NCBI RefSeq assembly: GCF_000011385.1
Contig: NC_005125.1
Span: 4,154,001 to 4,218,000 of the forward strand
DNA: 64,000 nt
DNA from: Gloeobacter violaceus PCC 7421
GTDB taxonomy: Bacteria > Cyanobacteriota > Cyanobacteriia > Gloeobacterales > Gloeobacteraceae
Direction of reading: 5' to 3'
Shown: positions 56,002 through 64,000 of the stretch, one piece after another
How positions within the stretch are numbered: the first letter of the stretch is position 1
Layout of the letters: each line of letters opens with the position of its first letter
Translations under genes and position numbers: made by a program
The notes under the pieces: generated by a model
Database searches by the model: none
Told to the model about the DNA's origin: nothing
Seen by the model: the letters and a program-made list of their open reading frames with translations, nothing else

Positions 56002-56254
56002 CAAAATCGACGCACCGCCCGGCCTCCAGGTCGGTCCAACCCTCCGGATGCAGCGCACAGACAATATAGCGGTTCGACCCGTAGTAGCGGCAGGTCCGGC
56101 AGTAGGGCTGGGTGCCGGGGGCCAGACGCGTTTGGGTCATCGCCCGCTGGATGTCTTCCAACTGCTGGTCGGTTTGCTTGAGAGTCTGCTGGATGACGAA
56201 AAACTGCACACCCAGGCAGACGACCAACAGTAGCAGCAGCAGGGTTAAAAGCAC
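55964..56254 (-). CDS. small membrane-anchored Cys-rich protein
   Basis: A 96-residue protein: an N-terminal membrane segment (MLLTLLLLLLVVCLGVQFFV), a short helical part (IQQTLKQTDQQLEDIQRAMT), then a cysteine cluster YCRTCRYYGSNRYIVCALHP followed by GRCVDFD. The CxxC...C...C pattern resembles small conserved cyanobacterial proteins of the DUF6464 kind and could bind zinc. It starts with GTG and heads the NlpC-MutS operon. Confidence 0.75.
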   Translation of the reverse strand: MLLTLLLLLLVVCLGVQFFVIQQTLKQTDQQLEDIQRAMTQTRLAPGTQPYCRTCRYYGSNRYIVCALHPEGWTDLEAGRCVDFDGIACDEKHHNK

Positions 56255-56370
56255 GCCCCTTCTCCCAAGCTTGCGAAGAGCCCGAACCGCCCGCAGGCTT
56301 TCTCCACATTATTGCCCTGATTTGGGCGGATCAATTACAATAACCCAGACTTTGCACAGGAGCATATCCG

Positions 56371-57120
56371 ATGGTTGCCATCCTCCAGCAGGCCTTCCAA
56401 GCCAAACGAGCCGTCAAGATCATTGCCGGGCTCAACAACTTCGACAGCGCCCGCGTCGTCCAGATCGTCCGCGCTGCCGAGCGGGGAGGGGCCACCTTCG
56501 TCGATATCGCCTGTGACGCCGAACTGATTCGCCTGGTGCGCCGCAGCACCGATTTGCCCGTGTGCGTCTCCGCCGTCGAACCGCAGGGCCTGCTGATGGC
56601 CGTGCGCAGCGGTGCCGACTGCGTCGAGATCGGCAACTTCGACAGCTTTTATGCCCGTGGGGTCCGCTTCGACGCCGAGGCGGTGCTCGATCTGGCCCGC
56701 CGCAGCCGCGACCTGCTCGGTTGCGACGTCATGCTCTCGGTGACCGTCCCCCACACCCTGAGCCTCGATGTACAGGTCAGTCTGGCGGTGCAGCTCGAAG
56801 CGCTGGGCGCCGATATCATCCAGACCGAAGGCGGCACCAGCAGCCGACCCACCCACCCCGGCACCCTGGGTCTGGTGGAGAAGGCCGCTCCCACCCTGGC
56901 TGCGGCCTACGAAATTTCGCGCTCGGTGGGCGTGCCGGTGCTGTGCGCCTCGGGTCTTTCGGCGGTCACCGTGCCCATGGCCCTCGCCTGCGGCGCGTCG
57001 GGCGTCGGCGTCGGTTCGGCGGTCAACCGCCTGGGCGACGAGGTGGCCATGGTTGCCCAGGTGCGCGCCATCGTCGAAGCGGTCGAGCAAGCCTGTGTGT
57101 TCGAGCGGGTTTCCCCGTGA
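56371..57120 (+). CDS. DUF561 (Ycf23-like) TIM-barrel protein
   Basis: A 249-residue protein of the DUF561/Ycf23 family, conserved in cyanobacteria and red-algal plastids. Landmarks are KRAVKIIAGLNNFDSARVVQ, GGATFVDIACDAELIRLVRR, LPVCVSAVEPQGLLMAVRSG, DCVEIGNFDSFYARG and ADIIQTEGGTSSRPTHPGTL. It looks like a phosphate-binding TIM barrel, with the phosphate site GVGVGSAVNRLGDEVAM near the end. The reaction is unknown. It overlaps the RidA gene by 4 bases (GTGA). Confidence 0.9.
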   Translation: MVAILQQAFQAKRAVKIIAGLNNFDSARVVQIVRAAERGGATFVDIACDAELIRLVRRSTDLPVCVSAVEPQGLLMAVRSGADCVEIGNFDSFYARGVRFDAEAVLDLARRSRDLLGCDVMLSVTVPHTLSLDVQVSLAVQLEALGADIIQTEGGTSSRPTHPGTLGLVEKAAPTLAAAYEISRSVGVPVLCASGLSAVTVPMALACGASGVGVGSAVNRLGDEVAMVAQVRAIVEAVEQACVFERVSP

Positions 57121-57494
57121 AGATCATCCGCGGCGAGCACAACCCCTACCCCTACTCTCCCGCCGTTATCCACGGGGGACTGGTCTACACCGCCGGCCAG
57201 ATCCCCCTGGTGCCCGATAGTGGCGAAGTCGTCACCGGCGACATCGAAGCCCAGGCCCACCAGACGCTCACCAACCTGCACAACGTGCTCAAGCTTGCAG
57301 GCAGCGATCTGGGCCAGGTGATCAAGGTGACGGTGTTTCTGATCGACATGGCCGATTTTGCCGGCCTCAACCGTGTCTACCAGACATTTTTTACCGACCA
57401 CCTGCCCGCGCGCTCCTGCGTGGCGGTCGCCGCTTTACCCCAGGGGGTGAAAGTCGAAATCGAAGCGGTGGCGGCTTTGAATGAAAGTAATTGA
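57117..57494 (+). CDS. ridA: RidA-family enamine/imine deaminase
   Basis: A 125-residue cytosolic protein that clears reactive enamines formed by PLP enzymes. Motifs are NPYPYSPAVIHGGLVYTAGQ, IEAQAHQTLTNLHNVLKLAG and a conserved Arg in LPARSCVAVAALPQGVKVEI followed by the family end EAVAALN. The GTG start overlaps the DUF561 stop, so translation is coupled. Confidence 0.93.
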   Translation: MKIIRGEHNPYPYSPAVIHGGLVYTAGQIPLVPDSGEVVTGDIEAQAHQTLTNLHNVLKLAGSDLGQVIKVTVFLIDMADFAGLNRVYQTFFTDHLPARSCVAVAALPQGVKVEIEAVAALNESN

Positions 57495-57513
57495 CTCGCT
57501 ATAGTAAATTCAT

Positions 57514-57586
57514 GCGCCCGTAGCCTAGAGGATCAGGCAGCGACCTTCTAAGTCGCCTTACACAGGTTCAAATCCTGTCGGGCGCG
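57514..57586 (+). tRNA. tRNA-Arg (UCU anticodon)
   Basis: The sequence folds as a cloverleaf: acceptor arms 57514-57520 and 57579-57585 pair fully, the anticodon stem GCGAC/GTCGC holds the loop CTTCTAA with anticodon TCT, and the T arm is ACAGG-TTCAAAT-CCTGT. The discriminator base is G; CCA is not encoded. It reads AGA (Arg). Confidence 0.95.
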
Positions 57587-57694
57587 CTAAAGATTTATCA
57601 TTCGTTAAGCTGTTAGAAACTGTGGGATTCGGATGAAGTTCCCGGTGACAGTTCACAGAATAATCGCCGCACAGCACAGAGCAATCCATCAAAT

Positions 57695-58102
57695 ATGAGT
57701 AACATGGCCGGCCAGACGTTTTTGCACCGCATCGGCACCGATCTGGTGCACATTCCCCGCATCGAGGGAATGCTGGAGCGCTACGGCAAACAGTTTCTTA
57801 ATCGTGTCTACACCGAAGGCGAACAGCACTACTGTCTGGCATCGAAGCCGCACCGGGCCAACCGGCTGGCGGGGCGCTGGGCGGCCAAGGAGGCGGTGAC
57901 CAAGGCCCTGGGTACGGGCTGGCGGGGAGTGGGCTACCGCGACATCGAAGTGGTGCGGCTCGCCTCGGGAGAGCCGACCATCTGTTTAAACGGGCGAGCG
58001 GTTCTCCTGGTGGAGCGCTTCGGTCGGCTCGATTGGCAGGTCAGTTTCAGCCACGACCGCGAGTACGCCGTCGCCACCGTCTCGGTGATCGGCTTTTTTT
58101 AG
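57695..58102 (+). CDS. acpS: holo-[acyl-carrier-protein] synthase
   Basis: A 135-residue enzyme that moves the 4-phosphopantetheine arm from CoA to acyl carrier protein. The two signature motifs are present: RIGTDLVHIPRIEGMLERYG with the metal-binding Asp, and RLAGRWAAKEAVTKALGTGW with the Trp-Ala-x-Lys-Glu. Its end overlaps the convergent membrane-protein gene by 4 bases. Confidence 0.93.
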   Translation: MSNMAGQTFLHRIGTDLVHIPRIEGMLERYGKQFLNRVYTEGEQHYCLASKPHRANRLAGRWAAKEAVTKALGTGWRGVGYRDIEVVRLASGEPTICLNGRAVLLVERFGRLDWQVSFSHDREYAVATVSVIGFF

Positions 58103-58473
58103 AGGCCGAGGCCGTCGATCATGCTGCGCTCCAGCCACAACAGCAAGAAAAAGGCCCCCGAGAGCATCAGGTGGCGGCCGGTCCAGGCGTAGGCGTGCTC
58201 CTGGGCGTCGGGGTCTTTGAGGTGGCGGTCGATCAGCCACCAGCTCAGGCCAATCCAGGCGACCGACAGGCCGATGACCGGGGCGTCGAAGATATGCACC
58301 AGTTCGGTGAAGGCCCAACCTAGACAGATATAGAGCACCCCCAGCAGCCAACCGAGCAAGGGACGGTACTGATCGTCGGGAAGCAGCGCCAGCGCGTTGA
58401 TGATGCGGCCGTCGATGGCGCGGATGGCCCCACCAATGGCAACGACATAGCTTCCGTAGATCAGTGTTTCCAT
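58099..58473 (-). CDS. hypothetical membrane protein
   Basis: A 124-residue protein with about four hydrophobic segments (IYGSYVVAIGGAIRAIDGRI, LLGWLLGVLYICLGWAFTEL, VIGLSVAWIGLSWWLI, MLSGAFFLLLWLERSMID). No family recognised. It is convergent with acpS and divergent from argC. Confidence 0.75.
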   Translation of the reverse strand: METLIYGSYVVAIGGAIRAIDGRIINALALLPDDQYRPLLGWLLGVLYICLGWAFTELVHIFDAPVIGLSVAWIGLSWWLIDRHLKDPDAQEHAYAWTGRHLMLSGAFFLLLWLERSMIDGLGL

Positions 58474-58679
58474 AGGATGGGCCCAAATAAGTAATTCTCC
58501 CTATTATGCCGTGAGGATTGGCTCCAAAGACAGTCAACAAAAGTAAATTCTTGAGGGTAAACCGACACTGTGGGGCCATTTTCGGGTGGGCCGGTGTAGT
58601 GGGCTTGACCGGCAGCGGTCGCGAAATCGAGCGCAGGCATTACACTGATGGCCGGACAACAGCTTCCGGGCGGGTATCT

Positions 58680-59732
58680 ATGGCCGAAAAATTGCGTGTC
58701 GGGATCGTGGGCGCCTCCGGGTACGGTGGGGTACAGCTGGTGCGCCTGCTACTGGATCACCCGCGCGTTGAGATCGCTTATTTGGGGGCGAACCAGAACG
58801 CCGGCACGCCCTTTGGTGAACTGTATCCGCAGTTGGCGCACCGCATCGATCGCGTGTGCGAGGCGGTCGAACTGGATCGAATCGTCGAGGCGTGCTCGGT
58901 GGTGTTTCTGGCCACCCCCAACGGCATCGCCCACACCCTGGCGCCGGGGCTGCTCGCCGGTGGCTTGCGGGTGTTCGATCTCTCGGCGGATTACCGGTTT
59001 GTCAATCTCGAAACCTATCAGTCCTGGTACGGCGGCGATCGCCACGACGCGGCGGTGGCCCGCGAGGCGGTCTACGGTCTGCCGGAACTGTACCGCGAGC
59101 GCATCCGCACCGCCCGGCTGGTGGGCTGCCCGGGATGTTACCCGACCGCTTCGTTGCTGGCTGCCGCCCCCCTGCTCAAGCAAGGGCTGATCGATCCGCG
59201 CAGCTTGATTATCGACGCCAAATCCGGTGTCTCCGGGGCCGGGCGCGCCCTCAAGACCGGTTCGCTCTTTGCCGAGGCCGACAGCAGCGTGGCGGCCTAC
59301 AGCGTCGCGCGCCACCGCCATATCCCGGAGATCGAGCAAGTTTGCTCGGATCTGGCCGGTATGCGCGTGCAGGTGCAGTTCACCCCCCATTTGATCCCGA
59401 TGGCGCGAGGAATGCTCGTGACGCTCTATGCCCAATTGCGCGATCCGGGGCTGGTGAGCGAAGACATGCTCACTATCTACGAAGCGTTCTACCGCCAGGC
59501 GCCGGCCGTGCGTGTACTGGGTAGCGGCATCTATCCACAGACCAAGTGGGCAAGCGGCACGAACACCTGCTTTATCGGCCTGGAAGTCGACCAGCGCACC
59601 GAGCGGGTAGTGGTGCTCTCTGCCCTCGACAATCTGGTGAAGGGCCAGTCCGGGCAGGCGATCCAGGCGATGAATCTTACCCAGGGTTGGGAGGAGATGC
59701 TGGGGCTGCCCGCCATCGGGTTTTACCCCTGA
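58680..59732 (+). CDS. argC: N-acetyl-gamma-glutamyl-phosphate reductase
   Basis: A 350-residue enzyme of arginine synthesis that reduces N-acetylglutamyl phosphate. It starts [20 protein letters not shown] (NADP-binding) and has FDLSADYRF, the active-site [20 protein letters not shown] with the catalytic Cys, [30 protein letters not shown] and [21 protein letters not shown] chose the ATG at 58680 from the family N-terminus; the open frame begins at 58518. Confidence 0.95.
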   Translation: MAEKLRVGIVGASGYGGVQLVRLLLDHPRVEIAYLGANQNAGTPFGELYPQLAHRIDRVCEAVELDRIVEACSVVFLATPNGIAHTLAPGLLAGGLRVFDLSADYRFVNLETYQSWYGGDRHDAAVAREAVYGLPELYRERIRTARLVGCPGCYPTASLLAAAPLLKQGLIDPRSLIIDAKSGVSGAGRALKTGSLFAEADSSVAAYSVARHRHIPEIEQVCSDLAGMRVQVQFTPHLIPMARGMLVTLYAQLRDPGLVSEDMLTIYEAFYRQAPAVRVLGSGIYPQTKWASGTNTCFIGLEVDQRTERVVVLSALDNLVKGQSGQAIQAMNLTQGWEEMLGLPAIGFYP

Positions 59733-59771
59733 TGCCCAATGCCCGGCGCGCAAGCGCCGGGCATTGGGCAT
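59732..59771. terminator. bidirectional hairpin terminator between argC and the rubrerythrin-like gene
   Basis: A perfect 18-base inverted repeat (59732-59749 and 59754-59771) with a 4-base loop begins at the last base of the argC stop codon. It lies between convergent genes, so it likely serves both. T-runs are weak on both sides. Confidence 0.85.
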
Positions 59772-59786
59772 CACAGAGCTTGCAGA

Positions 59787-60323
59787 TCAGGCGCTGACCA
59801 GCCGATCGAGGGCGCGCTGCACCCACTGCATATGGCGCTGCTCACTTTCGGTGATGGAATCGAAGCGCTGGGCGATCTCCTCTTTGCCCTGCTCGCGCGC
59901 GAGACGGGCGAAGGCCGGGTAGGTCTTGGTGGCCTCGATCGATTCGACCTCCAGGGCGGTTTCCAACGCCCGGCGCAGACCGCGCGGGTCGGTGCTCACC
60001 ACGGCCATCTGGGCTTCGATTTCACCCACCAGCCGCCGCGCCTCGGCGGTCTCGGGGGAATCTTTAATCTCCAACTGCGGATAGAGTTCGCGCAACAGAT
60101 CGGCGTGCTCCTTTTCTTCGCGGGCGATCGCCTCGAACATGCCGGCAACTTCGCTCGCTCCCGACTGGCGGGCGATCTCGGCAAAGGTCGGATACATGCA
60201 CTCGTGCTCGTAGATCTCCACTTCGATCGACGAGGCCGCGTTCAAATCGGTCTGGTCGTGGTATGTCGCTTCTTGAAAGAACCGATCGATCCCAAGAAAA
60301 TCTTCCTGATAATTGAGTGTCAT
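59787..60323 (-). CDS. rubrerythrin-like ferritin-fold protein
   Basis: A 178-residue di-iron protein with two similar halves. The first has EVEIYEHECMYPTFAEIARQ and AIAREEKEHADLL; the second has ALEVESIEATKTYPAFARLA and SITESEQRHMQWV. These ExxH-type helices are the iron ligands of the rubrerythrin four-helix bundle. The C-terminal rubredoxin domain is absent. It probably reduces peroxide. I chose the Met at 60323 because GGAGG lies just upstream. Confidence 0.88.
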   Translation of the reverse strand: MTLNYQEDFLGIDRFFQEATYHDQTDLNAASSIEVEIYEHECMYPTFAEIARQSGASEVAGMFEAIAREEKEHADLLRELYPQLEIKDSPETAEARRLVGEIEAQMAVVSTDPRGLRRALETALEVESIEATKTYPAFARLAREQGKEEIAQRFDSITESEQRHMQWVQRALDRLVSA

Positions 60324-60524
60324 CAGCACCGTCCTCCAACTCGAAACATTCTGGGAGCGAGACTTTTGCATTCTAGAGTGATTCTGCATTTCAAGTCCAA
60401 GCGGACCATTAAGTTTTCTATACAGTGAAGGCATTGCAAAGCGTCCAGTGATGCCTTTCAGGCGTTGACAAAATGGAGACTATATTTGAGTGTTTACTCC
60501 CTGAAAGTTATAAGGCATCAGGCT

Positions 60525-61445
60525 ATGGACGAACGGCTGCCCGAGCGCGCGCATCTTGTCACCGAGCAAGTCAATCCCGATAGTGCCCGACTCGACCGGC
60601 TCGACAGCCCGTCGCTGGTTGAGTTGTTCTGCCGCGAGGACGAGCGGGTGGTGCCGGCCGTGCGGGCTGCCGCGCCCGCCATCGCCCGGGCGATCGATCT
60701 CACCGCTGCCGCCTTGCGCGGCGGGGGGCGTCTGTTTTACGTCGGGGCGGGTACCAGCGGAAGGCTCGGGGTGCTCGACGCAAGCGAGTGCCCGCCGACT
60801 TTTTGTACCGACCCCGAGCAGGTGCAAGGGATCATTGCCGGGGGAACGGCCGCCCTCACCCGTAGTGTCGAAGGGGCCGAGGACGACCCCGAGGCGGGAG
60901 CCGCCGAGCTTGCGGGGCGCGCTCTGAGTGCTGCGGATGTGGTGGTGGGTATCAGCGCCGGGGGCACTGCTCCCTACGTGAGCGGTGCCCTTGCCTACGC
61001 CCGTTCGCTGGGGGGCGTCACGATCTTCGTAGCCTGTGTACCTACAAACCAGATCCCCGAGCGCTGGGACATCGAAATTCGGGTGCCGGTGGGGCCGGAG
61101 GTGCTCGCCGGTTCGACGCGCCTCAAGGCGGGCACCGCCACCAAGCTGGTGCTCAACATCCTTTCGACTGGGGCGATGGTTCGCCTCGGCAAGACCTATG
61201 GCAACTTGATGGTCGATGTGGCGGTCAGCAACCAGAAGCTGCGTGACCGGGCCGTGCGCATCCTGACTACCCTCACGGAGCTTGAGCGCACCGCCGCCCT
61301 CGCTTTGCTCGAAGCGAGCGGCCTGCGGGTGAAAGTCGCCTTGCTGATGCACTGGAGCAATCAGGATCCGGCTTCCTGTGCAACTGCTTTGGAAGCGGCG
61401 GGTGGATTGCTTCCTGTTGCTCTTGAGAAATTGAGCGGAAGATAG
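60525..61445 (+). CDS. murQ: N-acetylmuramic acid 6-phosphate etherase
   Basis: About 306 residues. The enzyme splits the lactyl ether of MurNAc-6-phosphate during recycling of cell wall. It has the SIS fold with GGRLFYVGAGTSGRLGVLDA, SECPPTFCTDPEQVQGIIAG, the catalytic Glu in EGAEDDPEAG, VVVGISAGGTAPYVSGALAY and GTATKLVLNILSTGAMVRLG. I chose the ATG at 60525 (MDERLPERAHLVTEQ) from the family N-terminus; an upstream in-frame start at 60465 is unlikely. Confidence 0.93.
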   Translation: MDERLPERAHLVTEQVNPDSARLDRLDSPSLVELFCREDERVVPAVRAAAPAIARAIDLTAAALRGGGRLFYVGAGTSGRLGVLDASECPPTFCTDPEQVQGIIAGGTAALTRSVEGAEDDPEAGAAELAGRALSAADVVVGISAGGTAPYVSGALAYARSLGGVTIFVACVPTNQIPERWDIEIRVPVGPEVLAGSTRLKAGTATKLVLNILSTGAMVRLGKTYGNLMVDVAVSNQKLRDRAVRILTTLTELERTAALALLEASGLRVKVALLMHWSNQDPASCATALEAAGGLLPVALEKLSGR

Positions 61446-61451
61446 GCACTT

Positions 61452-62249
61452 CTAAAGAGTATCGGGATCGATCCCTTGCTCCCGCAGGTACCGGGCGAGC
61501 CTTTCTCGCGATTGCCGTTCGCGTTCAGCCATCTGGACGGCCTGTTCTCTGGCCTGCCGCTCCTGTTCAGCCATCTGGACGGCCTGTTCTCTGGCCTGCC
61601 GCTCCTGTTCAGCCATCTGGACGGCCTGCTCGGCTTGCAGGGCAACCAATTCTTCCTGCAGGAGCACCAGCTGACCGTTGGGCGTGAAAAAGCGCAGTTG
61701 AGTGTTGTGGCTTCCCAGGTATAGCTCCAGTTGCCGACTCCACAGCCGATCGTGCCCATCCGGCTCCAGCGGCTCATACTGACCCTCGACCAGATGAAAG
61801 CCGCACAACTCCAGAGCTTCAGGATCGAACCAAAAATACTCGGGCACCCGCAGGACGTCCTGGTAGATTTGCTTTTTGAGGCCCCTGTCGATGGCGGCCG
61901 TCGAGGCGGACAAAATTTCGACGATCAGATTGGGCAGACGGCCTCCTTCTTGCCAGACCGTCCAGCTGCGCCGCTCCCGCCGCTCACAGCCGAGCACCAC
62001 AAAAAAGTCCGGCCCGCGAAAATCCTCGGACTTGCGCTGGGTGAGGCTGTAGTAAATCGTCAGGTTACCCGAGCAATAGAAGTCCTGTCGGTCCTGCCAC
62101 CAACACTCCAAAGAGCGGATGAGCAGGTCCATCTGCTTGCGGTGGCGGTCGGACTCCATCGGTGGCTCATCGCTCCACAAATCGACTGGCGGAGGGGCAA
62201 AAGGCTCGAAGGGCGAACCTGAAAATTCGGAAGCAACGGGCATCACCAC
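61452..62249 (-). CDS. Uma2-family (DUF820) protein with repeat tail
   Basis: A 265-residue protein. The Uma2 domain has FRGPDFFVVLGCERRERRSW (PD), LPNLIVEILSASTAAIDRGL (E) and KKQIYQDVLRVPEYFWFDPE. The C-terminal 70 residues are a coiled coil of repeated QAREQAVQMAEQER units, ending RLARYLREQGIDPDTL. That final motif is close to the end of the Uma2 protein at 19589, so the two tails are related. It is convergent with murQ, ending 6 bases from it. Confidence 0.87.
   Translation of the reverse strand: MVMPVASEFSGSPFEPFAPPPVDLWSDEPPMESDRHRKQMDLLIRSLECWWQDRQDFYCSGNLTIYYSLTQRKSEDFRGPDFFVVLGCERRERRSWTVWQEGGRLPNLIVEILSASTAAIDRGLKKQIYQDVLRVPEYFWFDPEALELCGFHLVEGQYEPLEPDGHDRLWSRQLELYLGSHNTQLRFFTPNGQLVLLQEELVALQAEQAVQMAEQERQAREQAVQMAEQERQAREQAVQMAERERQSRERLARYLREQGIDPDTL
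61523..61636 (-). repeat. 42-base tandem repeat coding coiled-coil units
   Basis: Two near-identical 42-base units begin at 61523 and 61565, with a partial third at 61607. They encode 14-residue QAREQAVQMAEQER units in the Uma2 tail. Confidence 0.88.
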
Positions 62250-62315
62250 AGTACGCTCCCCATCTGGGAATTGCCGCCATTGTAATGTCTGGAACGACCG
62301 GTTCGGGAGGCTTTC

Positions 62316-63563
62316 CTAGGCTTCGCGGAACTTTCTAAATACCAGGGTGACGTTGTGGCCGCCGAAGCCGAAGGAATTGGATAGAGCCACCTCGATAGGC
62401 ATCGTCCGGGCGACCCCCGGCACGTAGTCGAGGTCGCAGCTCGGGTCGGGGGTCTCAAGGTTGATGGTGGGCGGCGCGATGTCGTGGTAAACAGCCAGAG
62501 CCGTGGCCACCGCCTCGATGCCCCCGGATCCGCCCAGCAGGTGACCGGTCATCGATTTGGTGGAACTGACCGCCACGCTGTAGGCAGCCTCTCCCAGCAC
62601 GGTCTTAATCGCCTGGGTCTCGTTGGTGTCGTTGAGGGGCGTACTGGTGCCGTGGGCGTTGATGTAGCTCACCTGGTCCGGGAACACGCCTGCATCCTTG
62701 AGCGCCAGCCGGATGGCCCGAGCGGCCCCTTCGCCGGCCGGTGCGGGCGAGGTCATGTGATAAGCGTCGCAGGTCATCGCGTAGCCGCAGATTTCGGCGT
62801 AGATGCGCGCGCCGCGCGCCAGGGCGTGGCTGAGTTCTTCGAGCACCAGAATGCCCGCCCCCTCGCCAATCACAAAGCCGTCGCGGTTTAAATCGAAAGG
62901 CCGGCTCGCTGTTTCAGGTTCGTCGTTGCGGGTCGAAAGGGCGCGCGACGCGGCGAAGCCCGCCACCACCAGCGGGGTGATGCACGCCTCGGTGCCGCCG
63001 CAGATCACCGCCTGGGCTTCGCCGTACTGGATAAGCCGAAAAGCGTCGCCGATGGCGTTGGAGCCGGCGGCGCAGGCGGTGACGGTGCAGGAATTGGGGC
63101 CTTTGGCGCCCAGCTGAATGGCGGTGAAGCCGGCGGCCATATTGGCGATAAACAGCGGCACCATAAAGGGTGAAACGCGGTTGGGTCCCTGCTCGCGCAG
63201 GATGCCGTCCTGCTGCTCCAGCCACTCCATGCCGCCGGTGCCGTTGCCGATAATCACCCCGACCTGTTCGCTGTTGAACTCGTTGATGGCAAGAGCCGCG
63301 TCGGCGACCGCCTGCTTGCTCGCGGCCACCGCCATCTGGGTAAAGCGCACCGTGCGCTTGACTTCTTTTTTCTCGAGGTACTGGTGGGGATCAAAATTTT
63401 TGACCTCGGCCGCGATGCGCGCGTCGTGGCGGCTCGGGTCAAACAGACTGATAGGTGCCACACCGGAACGGCCTGCGAGCAAGCCTTCCCAGAAGTCGGC
63501 CGCCGTGTTGCCAAGAGGCGTCACCGCGCCGACGCCGGTCACCACCACCCGCTTTTTTTCCAT
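62316..63563 (-). CDS. fabF: beta-ketoacyl-ACP synthase II
   Basis: A 415-residue condensing enzyme of fatty-acid elongation. It begins [20 protein letters not shown] and has the active-site Cys in [20 protein letters not shown], the two His in [11 protein letters not shown] and [20 protein letters not shown], and the ending [14 protein letters not shown]. The Met at 63563 matches the family N-terminus; upstream in-frame codons (to 63656) do not. Confidence 0.96.
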
Positions 63564-63673
63564 CGAGACCCTGTACCTCGCGTAGGCTGATCCTTTCAAG
63601 AATAACAGGCTTGGGCAGTCGGCCGATGAAAGTAGTAGCCTGGAGGGTGTCCGCAACCCGCCCCCATTTCGCC

Positions 63674-64000
63674 ATGGAATCCACCACCAACCCCCAGGGC
63701 AAAACCGCCTGCCTCGTCACCTTCGGCTGCCAGATGAACAAGGCCGACTCCGAGCGCATGGCCGGGGCACTCACCCACCTGGGCTACCGGATCGTCGATG
63801 AAAGCGACACGGCCGACTTGGTCCTGTTCAACACCTGCACCATCCGCGACAACGCCGAGCAAAAGGTCTATTCCTACCTGGGTCAGCAGGCCAGGCGCAA
63901 ACAGCGCGACCCGCACATCACGCTGGTATTGGCGGGCTGTGTGGCCCAGCAGGAGGGTGAAAAATTGCTCCGGCGCGTGCCGGAACTGGATCTGGTGATG
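63674..64000 (+). CDS. miaB: tRNA-2-methylthio-N6-dimethylallyladenosine synthase, 5-prime part
   Basis: The first 109 residues of MiaB, running off the right edge. It adds a methylthio group at A37 of tRNAs. The N-terminal MTTase domain shows all three cluster cysteines: [40 protein letters not shown] and [18 protein letters not shown]. The radical-SAM part lies beyond the window. The gene is divergent from fabF. Confidence 0.95.

Overview
The window looks like a piece of a GC-rich cyanobacterial chromosome. A nitrate/bicarbonate-type ABC substrate-binding protein, a GUN4-domain protein, a protochlorophyllide-reductase-like PCP_red protein, a DUF561/Ycf23 protein, DUF2808, and an adenosylcobalamin-dependent ribonucleotide reductase (NrdJ) carrying two inteins all point that way. 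Gene content and composition fit a Gloeobacter-type organism; that species call is inference from memory, not a database match. Most genes are housekeeping or envelope genes in short operons on both strands. Several spots are visibly decayed or acquired.

Layout, left half. 1-1344: start of an ABC solute-binding protein gene with a small coupled ORF, then a secreted protein, all on the minus strand. 1493-3303: GPH/MFS transporter convergent with a histidine-rich membrane hydroxylase-like protein. 3946-7242: a plus-strand operon of secreted GUN4 protein, ScsB/DsbD-like thiol:disulfide interchange protein and secreted redoxin, closed by a strong terminator. 7387-9107: an AT-rich two-gene minus-strand cassette of unknown function, the best candidate here for an undescribed system. 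9310-13932: nrdJ with two LAGLIDADG inteins. 14239-17926: PCP_red protein, Lon-substrate-binding-domain protein, alanine dehydrogenase, methyltransferase and glycosyltransferase in one direction, followed by a decayed parDE locus. 18211-25517: iron/siderophore region with a PepSY membrane protein and two TonB-dependent receptors, interleaved with Uma2-family genes. 25630-25994: a deletion scar fusing a YCII gene to an ECF sigma gene. 26100-29529: two tandem aspartoacylase-like genes and a minimal RecQ helicase.

Layout, right half. 29575-30262: VapBC45-like toxin-antitoxin pair. 30335-32413: phosphoglucomutase and a glycogen-debranching (glgX) 3-prime remnant. 32410-35498: DUF2808, a secreted cysteine protein and an orphan PAS-GAF histidine kinase. 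35771-40174: RND efflux pump. 40302-43444: VOC-like protein, TauE exporter, DUF1634, LysR regulator and acylphosphatase. 43681-44651: DUF6883/DUF4926 pair and a SnoaL-like protein. 44703-47991: glycogen-debranching-like GH enzyme and a eukaryote-type NADP isocitrate dehydrogenase. 48247-48803: intact parD antitoxin with a frameshifted parE. 49650-52748: large secreted sugar-dehydrogenase-like protein. 53025-56254: a minus-strand operon of a Cys-rich membrane protein, NlpC/P60 peptidase and membrane-bound MutS-like ATPase. 56371-64000: DUF561, RidA, tRNA-Arg(UCU), acpS, a membrane protein, argC, rubrerythrin-like protein, murQ, a third Uma2, fabF and the start of miaB.

Gene start sites were adjusted where a better ribosome binding site or family N-terminus was visible. 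All family names come from recognising motifs by eye; no searches were run.
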